The notes: generated by a model not told the origin, from the letters alone. A stretch of DNA of 64,000 nucleotides from CAYYVJ01 sp964475115 (GCA_964475115.1 CAYYVJ010000002.1:1-64000), one strand, 5' to 3'; counted from the first letter of the stretch, positions 1 through 7,939 are shown. Numbers and translations: made by a program.

Positions 1-51
1 TATCATGTTCGGAGAAAACCTGCCTATTTAGTATAACCTATTCAGTCTTAT

Positions 52-353
52 CTATAAGGGTTGCTTCTTATCATGATTGAATTCTCCCTGCTTGTAAAAC
101 TGTTCAAGAAATTCCAGCTTAGTCATCTCGCTGTTTTCTCCCAGCATTCCTTATGCTTTCTCATCTTTCAATAATTCATCAATGGAAACCTTAAATAATC
201 GGCTTAAAAATATGATTTTTCCGTTTCAGGGATGGCAATATCTTATTCCCACTTAGTTATTGCTTGTCTACTTACATTACATAATTCAGCAAGTTTTTCT
301 TGTGTAAACCCATTCTCTTTTCGCAAATATTGTATTTTCTCAGATAATTTCAT
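52..353 (-). pseudogene. Broken XRE-family helix-turn-helix regulator
   Basis: Reading from an ATG at 353, the first 36 codons give a typical Cro/CI-type HTH (motifs LRKENGFTQEKLAELCNVS and RQAITKWE), where a TAA stop (243-245) interrupts it. Past the stop the family sequence resumes (IAIPETEK). A frameshift in an A-rich run then moves it to the frame reading FLSRLFKVSIDELLKDEKA, which ends at a stop at 151-153. The same frame continues as about 35 more codons to a stop at 52-54, possibly the old C-terminal part. Intact relatives are small DNA-binding repressors. With a stop and a frameshift it is very unlikely to be functional. Confidence 0.7.
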
Positions 354-403
354 AATAACTCCTTTTCTCTAAAATATTATGGTTGCAAGAAGCCTCATTA
401 AGG

Positions 404-1123
404 TTAGGAGCCAAAATAATAATTGATTCCTGCTTTCTTCGCTTGACTACATAAATCTCTTGTATTTAGTTTATACATTGTACCATCTTTAAAAAAATGA
501 GTCCCACATTGTCTAAATTCAAAAGATACATCGTTCTTAATGCTTTGTTCTCTAATTGATAACACCCAATCGTAATCAAGCGCTCTTGCGTTATAATCAG
601 ATTCGCCACCTACAACTACCAATTCAACATGATTAAGGTGAGCCGATATATCCATTTTTCCAATCAATGGTTGGCAGATTATATTTTTATGTTTAATCGG
701 TAACTTATCAAATATAGAAAGTCTGACATCAGCCATTTCTTGATTTTCAATAGTACAACCTACTGTGACATTATCATATCCATCATTCCATTCATTAGGA
801 ATGCAATCCATAAATCTTTCAATACGTTTTGTTAAGAATATAAAATTCAAATCAGCTCTTTCCTTAATTATTTCCCAACAATCTTCTCTCCAATTATCGG
901 CATCTTCAATTAAGAAATCAGTTGAAAAACATAAGTATACTGTTTGTCCTGATTTTATTTTATATTCCCCATTTTTATTTTTTATAATAGGTGCATTAAA
1001 ATTGTCGCTTTTGACTACTAGATTAGTATCAATCCCTCGTTTGCTATCCCCTTTATGAATATAGCAGAACTTACAGCCTTCACTATGTTTATGACACCCA
1101 CGCCATGGATTCCACATTGCCAT
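404..1123 (-). CDS. DUF5131 / phage Gp37-Gp68 family protein
   Basis: A 239-residue protein matching the Gp37/Gp68 (DUF5131) family. Near the N-terminus it has WNPWRGC followed by C-x6-C-x2-C (Cys10, Cys17, Cys20), which resembles the iron-sulfur-binding cysteine cluster of radical-SAM-like proteins. Later segments typical of the family are FIFLTKRIERF, GCTIENQE, PLIGKMD and VVVGGESDYNARA. The molecular function is not established. Relatives are found in phages and mobile regions, often next to a three-Cys-motif partner gene (tcmP), but no tcmP is seen here. The start is supported by a GAGGT-like ribosome site; Met3 is an alternative. It sits between two pseudogenes, which suggests an accessory, partly decayed locus. 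Confidence 0.8.
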   Translation of the reverse strand: MAMWNPWRGCHKHSEGCKFCYIHKGDSKRGIDTNLVVKSDNFNAPIIKNKNGEYKIKSGQTVYLCFSTDFLIEDADNWREDCWEIIKERADLNFIFLTKRIERFMDCIPNEWNDGYDNVTVGCTIENQEMADVRLSIFDKLPIKHKNIICQPLIGKMDISAHLNHVELVVVGGESDYNARALDYDWVLSIREQSIKNDVSFEFRQCGTHFFKDGTMYKLNTRDLCSQAKKAGINYYFGS

Positions 1124-1231
1124 ACCATTACCTCATGCTTAAATTATTTCAATTAATTATAGAATATAATTTAATATTTCAAATGTCAATGTTAATTACC
1201 ATCATAGCCAACTGGTTACAAGGAATTAAAA

Positions 1232-1281
1232 TAATATAAAAAATACCAAGGAAGCCTTTTTAATCAGACTTTCTTGGTATT
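1232..1281 (-). terminator. Probable terminator after the nfo remnant
   Basis: An imperfect 12-13 bp inverted repeat (AATACCAAGGAAG at 1242-1254 and CTTTCTTGGTATT at 1269-1281) encloses a loop of about 14 bases. On the minus strand it is followed by a T-rich tract. It lies just downstream of the nfo remnant stop codon. Confidence 0.5.
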
Positions 1282-1298
1282 ATAACATATGATATATT

Positions 1299-1741
1299 TT
1301 ATTTTCTTAATCCTCTTAATAATGAAATCTCCTTAGCATATCCATCTAATTCATTAGGTGTTTCTAGATAAAATGGTAAATGCTTTAACTTTGGATGGTT
1401 GATAATTATTTCAAAGGTATCTAGACCTATTACCGCATCAAACTCCTCTAAAACACCATCTAGAATTTTCTTCAATTCCTCAAAATTTGCGCCGATTTCA
1501 CTACCTTTTCCAGACATTGTTTCTAACAATATCTGCGTTGTATGTTCTGGTTTTAAGATTTCATTTAATAAACTAACATTTTAATTAATTTTTCTACATC
1601 TATAGGATTTATGTCTTTTGCTTTACTTCCTCTAGGATTACGGGTAAAAAATTGAAAGGTATTTGCACCAATTTCTAATGCATCATGTCCCATTGCTTCA
1701 TAACCTTTTGATATAGATAAATGACACCCGATTGCTAACAT
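1299..1741 (-). pseudogene. nfo: Deleted deoxyribonuclease IV (endonuclease IV)
   Basis: The start codon at 1741 has a good AAGGAG site. The frame reads MLAIGCHLSISKGYEAMG and TFQFFTRNPRGSKAKDINP, the N-terminus of endonuclease IV, the AP-site endonuclease of base excision repair. It then hits a stop, and family sequence resumes in another frame (NEILKPEHTTQILLETMSGKGSEIG). The C-terminal part is further shortened: ILDGV joins LEEFDAVIGLD, which joins TFEIIINHPKLKHLPFYLETP. The whole locus is about 440 bp against roughly 840 bp for an intact gene. Family knowledge gives nine metal ligands; only the Glu of LLETM and the Glu of YLETP remain, and the DTCH, HLND and DRH segments are gone. It is not a working nuclease. 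Confidence 0.85.
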
Positions 1742-1771
1742 ATCTTTCTCCTTCTTATTGTATTTCATAGT

Positions 1772-1800
1772 ATTATACTTTTGAAATGGATCATTGTCCA
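1772..1800 (-). promoter_or_regulatory. Sigma-A promoter of the nfo remnant
   Basis: On the minus strand, TGGACA (1795-1800) is separated by 17 bases from TATAAT (1772-1777), about 30 bp before the nfo start. An 8-bp inverted repeat (GAAATGGA at 1783-1790, TCCATTTC at 1797-1804) overlaps the -35 and spacer and could be an operator. The promoter looks intact although the gene is dead. Confidence 0.6.
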
Positions 1801-1812
1801 TTTCTAGTCAAT

Positions 1813-1850
1813 ATCAAAGGGTGAAATTCAAATGAACCTCACCCTTTGAT
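1813..1850 (-). terminator. Hairpin downstream of ahpF
   Basis: A perfect 12-bp inverted repeat (ATCAAAGGGTGA and TCACCCTTTGAT) with a 14-base loop lies 46 bp past the ahpF stop. It has no strong U-tract, so termination there is plausible but not certain. Confidence 0.5.
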
Positions 1851-1895
1851 TAACATAAGTATATTATGTCAACTAAGAATCATTGATTTTATAAT

Positions 1896-3428
1896 TTAGT
1901 TTAGATTTAATAAATAATCATAAGCACTTAGACCCGCTGTTGCACCAGAACCCATAGAAATAACAATTTGTTTATATGGGCTAGTTGTACAATCACCAGC
2001 TGCATAAACACCTTCTACATTTGTTCTATTATGGTTATCTACTTCTATCTCACCATATTTGTTACGTTCTATGCTATCTTTTAACCAGTCTGTATTTGGA
2101 ACTAGTCCTATTTGAATAAATACACCAGCGATATCGATATGACGTTCTTCATTCGTTTCACGATTCATAAAAATAATACCCTTTACCTTTTCGTCTCCAG
2201 TAATTTCTTTGGTTTGTGCATTTGTAATCACTGTTACATTAGCTAATGCATGTAAACGTTTTTGAAGGACAGTATCCGCCTTTAACTCTGGAAGGAACTC
2301 AAGCAAAGTTACATGTTTTACGATACCAGCTAAATCTATCGCAGCTTCTACACCGGAGTTTCCACCGCCTATTACAGCCACTTGTTTTCCTTTGAATAAG
2401 GGGCCATCACAATGTGGGCAATAAGCAACACCTTTGTTTTTGTATTCAAATTCTCCAGGCACATTTATATTCTTCCAACGGGCACCAGTAGAGATGATAA
2501 CGCTTTTACTTTTTAAAATCGCTCCATTTTCTAGTTCAACTTCAATTAAATCCTTTTTCCTTAATGATTTTGCACGTTGTAGAGTCATAATATCTACATC
2601 ATAATCTTTTACATGAGCTTCAAGATTATCGGAAAGTTTAGGTCCTTCTATATGCTTTATACCAATTAAATTTTCGATTCCAAGGGTTTCTTTTACTTGT
2701 CCACCAAATTGTTCGACTACAAGTCCAGTCCGAACTCCTTTTCTAGCTGCATAGATAGCTGCACTAGCTCCTGCTGGTCCACCTCCTACTATTAAAACAT
2801 CATATGGATCCTTATCTTCAAACTCAGAGATATCCATTTTACTTCCAAGCTTTACTAAGATTTCCTCTAATGATGTCCTTCCACTAATAAATGGTACACC
2901 ATTTAAATATACAGCAGGAACAGCCATGATTCCACGACTTTCCACTTCATCTTTAAAGGCTCCTCCATCTACCATAGTATGAGTAATATTTGGGTTTAAA
3001 ACACTCATTATATTAAGAGCTTGCACTACCTCTGGACAATTATGACAACTTAGACTTATAAATGTCTCGAAATTGTATTCACCCTGTAATTCTTTTACTT
3101 GTTTTATTAATTTATCATCTACTTTAGGTGGTCTACCACTCACTTGTAAAAGGGCTAGCACCAAGGATGTAAATTCATGACCTAAAGGAATTCCTGCAAA
3201 AGTTATTCCAGTTTCTTCACCAATTCGATTAATACTAAAGCTAGGAGTTCTTGGAAGATTTACTTGTTCCACCTTGATTTTATCTGACATGCTGGCTAGT
3301 TCCTCAACTAGACTCAGCATGTCATCTGATACTTGATTTGAACCATGACTAATCTTTAGTACAATATCATTCTCCATAAGTTTTAAATATTCATTTAATT
3401 GTAATTTAATATCATCATCCAACATCAT
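1896..3428 (-). CDS. ahpF: Alkyl hydroperoxide reductase subunit F
   Basis: A 510-residue flavoprotein that passes electrons from NAD(P)H through FAD and disulfides to peroxiredoxin AhpC in the cytoplasm. Residues 1-200 form the tandem thioredoxin-fold domain with the CHNC redox pair at 128-131. The FAD motif GGGPAGAS is near 215-222, the thioredoxin-reductase-type CPHC pair at 337-340 and the nucleotide motif GGGNSG near 354-359. The FAD C-terminal motif YAAGDCT is also present. Length matches the family (about 520). A clear AAGGAG site precedes the start, which is a double ATG. It lies 11 bp after ahpC and is almost certainly co-transcribed from the ahpC promoter. Confidence 0.97.
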   Translation of the reverse strand: MMLDDDIKLQLNEYLKLMENDIVLKISHGSNQVSDDMLSLVEELASMSDKIKVEQVNLPRTPSFSINRIGEETGITFAGIPLGHEFTSLVLALLQVSGRPPKVDDKLIKQVKELQGEYNFETFISLSCHNCPEVVQALNIMSVLNPNITHTMVDGGAFKDEVESRGIMAVPAVYLNGVPFISGRTSLEEILVKLGSKMDISEFEDKDPYDVLIVGGGPAGASAAIYAARKGVRTGLVVEQFGGQVKETLGIENLIGIKHIEGPKLSDNLEAHVKDYDVDIMTLQRAKSLRKKDLIEVELENGAILKSKSVIISTGARWKNINVPGEFEYKNKGVAYCPHCDGPLFKGKQVAVIGGGNSGVEAAIDLAGIVKHVTLLEFLPELKADTVLQKRLHALANVTVITNAQTKEITGDEKVKGIIFMNRETNEERHIDIAGVFIQIGLVPNTDWLKDSIERNKYGEIEVDNHNRTNVEGVYAAGDCTTSPYKQIVISMGSGATAGLSAYDYLLNLN

Positions 3429-3439
3429 AGTTTCACTCC

Positions 3440-4003
3440 TTAGATTTTACCTACAAGGTCAAGACTTGGTTTTAAGGTCTCTGATCCTTCTTTCCATTTT
3501 GCAGGGCAAACTTCGCCAGGATTGTTTCTTACATATTGTGCCGCCCTAATTTTATCTACAAGAATACTTGCATCACGTCCAATGCTACCTGCATTAATTT
3601 CAACAGATTGAATGATTCCATCTGGGTCAATAATAAAGGTACCACGATCTGCTAGTCCATCTTCTTCAATTAGTACATCAAAATTACGTGAAATTGTATG
3701 AGAAGGATCACCGATCATTGTATAAGTGATTTTCTTAATTGCATCTGACGTATCATGCCATGCTTTATGAGTAAAATGTGTATCTGTAGAAACAGAATAT
3801 ACCTCAGCCCCTAGTTTCTTGAACTCTTCATAGTTGTCTTGTAAATCTTCAAGTTCAGTAGGACATACAAATGTGAAATCTGCTGGATAAAAACAAACAA
3901 TACTCCATTTTCCTTTAAAATCATTTTCTGAAACTTCTAAAAATTCTCCGTTCTTAAATGCTTGTGCCTTAAATGGTATTACTTCTTTTCCTATTAATGA
4001 CAT
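3440..4003 (-). CDS. ahpC: Alkyl hydroperoxide reductase subunit C (peroxiredoxin)
   Basis: A 187-residue typical 2-Cys peroxiredoxin of the AhpC/Prx1 group that reduces hydrogen peroxide and organic peroxides. The peroxidatic Cys47 lies in DFTFVCPTE and the resolving Cys166 in GEVCPAKW; the family Arg (GRDAS context) is also visible. It is full length and ends with the conserved ETLKPSLDLVGKI. It is the first gene of ahpC-ahpF, and the upstream Fur/PerR-type box suggests peroxide or iron-dependent repression. Confidence 0.97.
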   Translation of the reverse strand: MSLIGKEVIPFKAQAFKNGEFLEVSENDFKGKWSIVCFYPADFTFVCPTELEDLQDNYEEFKKLGAEVYSVSTDTHFTHKAWHDTSDAIKKITYTMIGDPSHTISRNFDVLIEEDGLADRGTFIIDPDGIIQSVEINAGSIGRDASILVDKIRAAQYVRNNPGEVCPAKWKEGSETLKPSLDLVGKI

Positions 4004-4050
4004 ATTTTAATCTCCTATTCTATATTTTATTTTCTTTCCAATTGTTTTAT

Positions 4051-4073
4051 TTGATAATGATAATTGTTATCAA
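4051..4073. promoter_or_regulatory. Fur-family (probably PerR) operator upstream of ahpC
   Basis: The sequence has perfect 7-bp arms, TTGATAA and TTATCAA. Its central 19-mer GATAATGATAATTGTTATC matches the classical Fur box in 17 of 19 positions. It is about 50 bp upstream of the ahpC start, in the place expected for a promoter-overlapping operator. PerR is favoured over Fur because the controlled genes are peroxide detoxifiers; this is inference. Confidence 0.75.
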
Positions 4074-4087
4074 AATCATAGTATCGT

Positions 4088-4124
4088 AAAAAAACAGGTA
4101 TGTCAAGTATAAAATTGACATACC
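4088..4124 (-). terminator. Intrinsic terminator of purE-DUF4914
   Basis: A perfect 10-bp stem (GGTATGTCAA and TTGACATACC, loop of 8) is followed on the minus strand by a run of seven T residues. It lies 12 bp after the DUF4914 stop codon and separates that unit from ahpCF. Confidence 0.9.
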
Positions 4125-4135
4125 CATCTTAAGTT

Positions 4136-6013
4136 TTAATATCTCATTGGAATAATATCCATATAATCGTCAACACTTGCACCATTCATAAATGCATTAA
4201 TAATTTGTCTTCCGATTGGATTTAAATCTTCTGTATTGTATTGTTCAAGTTCTTTCTTGAAGAAGTCAGTTAATATTTTTGCACCAGCATCATATCCTTC
4301 AATGCCTACTTCTTGCTGAGCTTCTGGTCTTAAAAAAGCTCTTCTAATATATTGACCATCAATTTTCAAGGAGTCTAGACCAAATCCCAATATTGGACAA
4401 CGAGATGCCACCAAATGTTCTGGTTTAAACTTAGCACTACCACGACGTGCAATATATTCTCTTGAAATCCATTGTGGCATAAAGCTTACTTCATATGCTC
4501 CAATGTGTTGATTTGGAATTAAAAGATATCTAGTACTTGTAGATCTCATGATTTGTTCAAGTAATAGATTTGCTTGAGTTATCTTTTTGCCTGTTGCAAA
4601 TGGCCAGTAAGAACCAACACCTTCACTAGTCATTTCCTTAGTATCAATAATACTTGGATTATTATACCCTCTTGGAGCAACCAAACGCCACAACCAAGCC
4701 AATGCAGGAGGTAACACATGCATGATACCCATAATACCATAGGAAGGGTTTTCCTTTGTACATGGAGGAGTACGAACGCCAAAACTTCTTACATCTACTT
4801 CAACTGCTTCATCAATAGCATTATCAACTAATCTTCTTGGTAAAACTACTCGAGGATTTGGACATGGTTCACCACTTTTATCAAGTGTATGCTCCCAAAC
4901 TAGACATGTTGCGTTTGGAACGCCTTGTATATTCATAAATACTAATGGTTCATTAGGTTGAGTTAGAATCTTCTCATATTGTGGTGAAGAACCATAGCTT
5001 GTTATATTATCTAATCTTAAAAACCATGCATTCTCAGCATCTTTTACAACTAATTTATGGCTTTCATTTTGCATATCTGGATGACACATTGCCATATCAT
5101 CTGTTATTGGTAGAAGTTCACAAGTTTCACTTAAAACTACATAGTTTTTTTCACCTGTTATAGTGTTTATTCCTAAAACAGCTCTTCCATCCATTTCCCT
5201 ATGGATATCTTCAATCATTTCACTTTTTCCACCACCAGATGCGCCTTCATGCATGATTACGATTTCATTATCATAAGGAGTAATAACTTTTACGGTGGAT
5301 GCATGTGCAGTTACCCAACCTTCTTCTTCACCAATGTTAAGAAGAACACCATAGATACCTTTTTTAGCACTTGGACCTGGATAAAGATTATAGGAAAACA
5401 CCTCATGAACATCATCTAAACGATTATGAACAACAACTTGCTTTCCTTCAAAATGTGAATGTCTAAAAGGTGGTGCTAAATAAACGATTGCTCTAGGTTT
5501 AAAATTATAAATAATTTCATCAATATTTAAAAAGGCTTGTAAATCTGCTAAGCTGGCTGCAAAGAAGCTAGCATTTAATGGAGCTAAAAATATAGAGTCA
5601 TATCCATACTCGTGTCCACCAGATTTAAATGGAAAGAATACAAGATCTTGTTCTTTTAACCAATCAAAAGTCTCTTTTCTTACAGAGTCAAAATCATGTT
5701 TAAAAACATCCTTGAAACGAGGTTTGTCCGTGTCCTTTTTATCTGCAACTACTAGGGAATCTGGATCACGTCTTCTCATGTAATCTTCTATATAATTAAC
5801 GGCAACACCATTTTTACATTTTGTAACCGTTGCTTCTAATACATTTCCCATGCCCTTTACATCATACTCAACATCAAATAAAGTATTCTCTGGGCTACCC
5901 AATGAAAGTGTAAATAATTCTTCCCTTGTTTTCGGAATTGTAACACTTTTTGCATTTACTAGTATATCTAGTACATAATCTGGCAAATTTAATTTATTTA
6001 AATTTTCTCTCAT
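4136..6013 (-). CDS. DUF4914 family protein, PEP-carboxykinase-like
   Basis: A 625-residue protein I assign to the DUF4914 family, which is distantly related to ATP-dependent PEP carboxykinase. The clearest motif is the phosphate-binding loop GASGGGKS at about residues 257-264, preceded by IVIMHE as in PEPCK-like kinases. Other conserved-looking blocks are YMRRRDPDS, PFKSGGHEYGYDS, PPFRHSHFEGKQ and WPFATGKKITQANLLLEQI. It is longer than PckA (about 530) and lacks a straightforward PckA alignment, so I do not call it pckA. It begins 11 bp after purE with a strong GGAGGA site and is likely co-transcribed. Substrate and reaction are unknown. Confidence 0.75.
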   Translation of the reverse strand: MRENLNKLNLPDYVLDILVNAKSVTIPKTREELFTLSLGSPENTLFDVEYDVKGMGNVLEATVTKCKNGVAVNYIEDYMRRRDPDSLVVADKKDTDKPRFKDVFKHDFDSVRKETFDWLKEQDLVFFPFKSGGHEYGYDSIFLAPLNASFFAASLADLQAFLNIDEIIYNFKPRAIVYLAPPFRHSHFEGKQVVVHNRLDDVHEVFSYNLYPGPSAKKGIYGVLLNIGEEEGWVTAHASTVKVITPYDNEIVIMHEGASGGGKSEMIEDIHREMDGRAVLGINTITGEKNYVVLSETCELLPITDDMAMCHPDMQNESHKLVVKDAENAWFLRLDNITSYGSSPQYEKILTQPNEPLVFMNIQGVPNATCLVWEHTLDKSGEPCPNPRVVLPRRLVDNAIDEAVEVDVRSFGVRTPPCTKENPSYGIMGIMHVLPPALAWLWRLVAPRGYNNPSIIDTKEMTSEGVGSYWPFATGKKITQANLLLEQIMRSTSTRYLLIPNQHIGAYEVSFMPQWISREYIARRGSAKFKPEHLVASRCPILGFGLDSLKIDGQYIRRAFLRPEAQQEVGIEGYDAGAKILTDFFKKELEQYNTEDLNPIGRQIINAFMNGASVDDYMDIIPMRY

Positions 6014-6024
6014 GTTTCCTCCTG

Positions 6025-6531
6025 TTAATTCATTGTTTTTCTGATTTCAAGTTGGAGTTTCTCATCTTTTTCAATTACTTCTTTTTGCATTTTTTCTTTG
6101 GCCGCTAAGAGCATAGTTGAAATTTTTTCGTCATATACTCCTAATATTTGTGCAGCTAAAATTCCTGCATTTTCCCCGCCATTAATAGCTACGGTTGCAA
6201 CTGGAACTCCTTTTGGCATTTGAACTGTAGATAATAGAGCATCGATGCCATCTAACGTTCCACCCTTACATGGTATTCCTATTACAGGAAGAGTTGTATA
6301 TGCTGCTAATACACCTGCAAGGTGTGCAGCCATTCCTGCCACTGCGATTATAACCCCAAATCCATTATCTCTTGCTTTTTGGGAAAATTCACAAGCTTCT
6401 TCAGGTGTCCTATGTGCACTCATTACATGAACTTCAAAAGGAATTTGAAAGGATTTCAAGCTATCCATAGTTTTTTTTACAATTGGAAGATCACTATCAC
6501 TACCCATAATTATTGCTACTTTTTTATTCAT
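6025..6531 (-). CDS. purE: N5-carboxyaminoimidazole ribonucleotide mutase
   Basis: A 168-residue class I PurE. It shifts the carboxyl group of N5-CAIR to form CAIR in de novo purine synthesis, acting as a cytosolic octamer. Visible motifs are the N-terminal MGSDSD phosphate site, SAHRTPE, and the glycine-rich AGMAAHLAGV and GIPCKGG segments. A short charged C-terminal tail follows. It has an AAGGAGG site. No other pur gene is adjacent; the downstream partner is the DUF4914 gene. A long leader with its own promoter precedes it. Confidence 0.96.
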   Translation of the reverse strand: MNKKVAIIMGSDSDLPIVKKTMDSLKSFQIPFEVHVMSAHRTPEEACEFSQKARDNGFGVIIAVAGMAAHLAGVLAAYTTLPVIGIPCKGGTLDGIDALLSTVQMPKGVPVATVAINGGENAGILAAQILGVYDEKISTMLLAAKEKMQKEVIEKDEKLQLEIRKTMN

Positions 6532-6543
6532 TCGTTAACCTCC

Positions 6544-6603
6544 TTAGTTGTATCTCTTAATAGCTTCATGAAACAAAGAATAAGCCCATATCCACATAGC
6601 CAT
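6544..6603 (-). other. Possible leader peptide before purE
   Basis: A 19-codon frame begins ATGGCTATGTGG and ends TACAACTAA, with the stop codon fused to the purE Shine-Dalgarno sequence (TAAGGAGG). A GTGAGG sequence lies directly before its ATG, which is too close for a normal ribosome site. The peptide contains WIW and ends KRYN. Translation is unproven. It could be chance, or a translational-coupling leader. Confidence 0.25.
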
Positions 6604-6763
6604 CCTCACATTATGGATATCGACTTACATGTAATTTTTGAAACTTTTGTTTCTTCTTCTTGCATTTTTAGTCTTTTCATAAGAATTTACGAAAAGAACT
6701 TCCCACATATTATGCCCTTAATTCAGCATAATCATTATTTTCCATTACATCCCATTGCAAGAA

Positions 6764-6792
6764 ATATTATCATAAAATTCATTACATGTCAA
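6764..6792 (-). promoter_or_regulatory. Sigma-A promoter of purE
   Basis: TTGACA (6787-6792) and TAATAT (6764-6769) with a 17-base spacer on the minus strand, about 230 bp upstream of purE. Confidence 0.75.
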
Positions 6793-6957
6793 TATATTCT
6801 AGGGCTTATAAGTTTAAAAAATCATATTTGCTTGTATTTTTATACATTGCTTATCATCCGATTTAATTATATCATAGGCAGAAGTATGATTTCCACTAAA
6901 ACTCTTTTCACATTCTATTTTTACCCAACTTTCTTTTTTCATACTATATAAAAAGAA

Positions 6958-7824
6958 TCATTTATAAGGTTCAATATGGGCTATTACATGTGCATTTTTA
7001 TTTAATTCAATTTTAATTTTTTCTTCTATCTCATGGATCAGCTCGTGGGATTTCTCTACGCTCATTTCGGGTTCTGTCATAATATGCATATCAATATATA
7101 AGGCATTTCCGCATCCCCTACTTCGAATCTGATGAGTATTCTTAACTTGATTAAAACTTAGAACAATTGTTTCTATTTCATTCGTATCAACAGCAATCTT
7201 ATCTAACAAAATACCACTATTTGAAATATAAATTTCATATGCAGCATGAAAAATAAATCCTGCAACAGCAAATGATGCAATAGAATCAATGAAAGGTGGT
7301 AATCCTAGTTTTATACAAACAAGGGTGACTAGTACTCCAATCGATACATAAATATCACTTTTTGTATGCATTGAGTCACAAATTAAAATCTGACTGTTTA
7401 ATTTTTTTCCTTTTGAATACTCATATTTGCTGACAAAAATATTTATGCATAGAGTGACTATTAAAATAATAAGACTTTCTATTGATATGATTGGAGTAAT
7501 TGGATTAATAATCCTGTCTATCGTATTTAGAATTACTTTTAATCCTATGTAAAACAACATTGCTGATATAAATAATCCAGCAAGTATCTCAAACTTTTCG
7601 TGTCCATATGGATGCTCTTTATCGATTGGTTTGGAAGCAAAGCGAATACCAATTAAACCAACGATGTTTGACGAACCATCTGATAAGGAGTGAAAACCAT
7701 CAGCCATCAAGCTATTGCTACTTATAATAGTAGCGATTAGAATTTTCAATAATGCTACCGTTAAGTTTGCAAATAAGATAACAAATAAAACCCTCTCAAC
7801 TTTTTTAAAGTTACGCCTAAACAT
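6958..7824 (-). CDS. Cation diffusion facilitator metal transporter
   Basis: A 288-residue inner-membrane CDF antiporter that exports divalent metals (zinc, iron, manganese or similar) in exchange for protons. It has about six hydrophobic helices. The metal-site motif HSLSD follows MADGF in helix II, the family signature KPIDKEHPYGHEKFE is present, and DSMHTKSD lies in helix V. The C-terminal cytoplasmic domain ends with VIAHIEP. Metal specificity cannot be read from sequence. It is a monocistronic-looking gene between the purE leader and the sigma factor gene. Confidence 0.93.
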   Translation of the reverse strand: MFRRNFKKVERVLFVILFANLTVALLKILIATIISSNSLMADGFHSLSDGSSNIVGLIGIRFASKPIDKEHPYGHEKFEILAGLFISAMLFYIGLKVILNTIDRIINPITPIISIESLIILIVTLCINIFVSKYEYSKGKKLNSQILICDSMHTKSDIYVSIGVLVTLVCIKLGLPPFIDSIASFAVAGFIFHAAYEIYISNSGILLDKIAVDTNEIETIVLSFNQVKNTHQIRSRGCGNALYIDMHIMTEPEMSVEKSHELIHEIEEKIKIELNKNAHVIAHIEPYK

Positions 7825-7844
7825 ATTATCCCTACTATCATTAA

Positions 7845-7873
7845 CAAGACAATCTACAACATAGAATGTCTTG
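7845..7873. repeat. Inverted repeat upstream of the CDF transporter
   Basis: CAAGACA (7845-7851) and TGTCTTG (7867-7873) form a perfect 7-bp inverted repeat in the 5' region of the transporter gene. It could be a leader hairpin or a regulator site. No known metal riboswitch was recognised. Confidence 0.3.
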
Positions 7874-7939
7874 CTTGTTCTATCATAAATAGTATATGAG
7901 ATTATGGCTATGAAGTGTATGTCAAGGTATGAGATTATT

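Larger units (their letters stand above)
6532..6957. other. 426-bp gap: purE promoter and leader
   Basis: This gap holds a good minus-strand promoter (6764-6792), giving purE a leader of about 225 nt. Within it are a 7-bp inverted repeat (ATATCCA at 6588-6594, TGGATAT at 6614-6620) and a short candidate reading frame ending at the purE ribosome site. I looked for the cores of purine (guanine/adenine) and ZTP riboswitches and did not find either. The plus-strand long frame across this gap shows no protein-like features. Confidence 0.5.

Noticed and set aside
4136..6013. Calling the DUF4914 gene pckA
   Set aside because: It has the P-loop but is about 100 residues longer and other PckA motifs do not line up well by eye.
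6532..6760. Purine or ZTP riboswitch upstream of purE
   Set aside because: The conserved loop and junction sequences of these classes were not found.
6322..6951. A 209-codon plus-strand frame opposite and upstream of purE
   Set aside because: Its first third is antisense to purE, the rest is AT-rich leader, and the sequence shows no domain, repeats of F/I/H/Y typical of non-coding AT-rich DNA, and no ribosome site.
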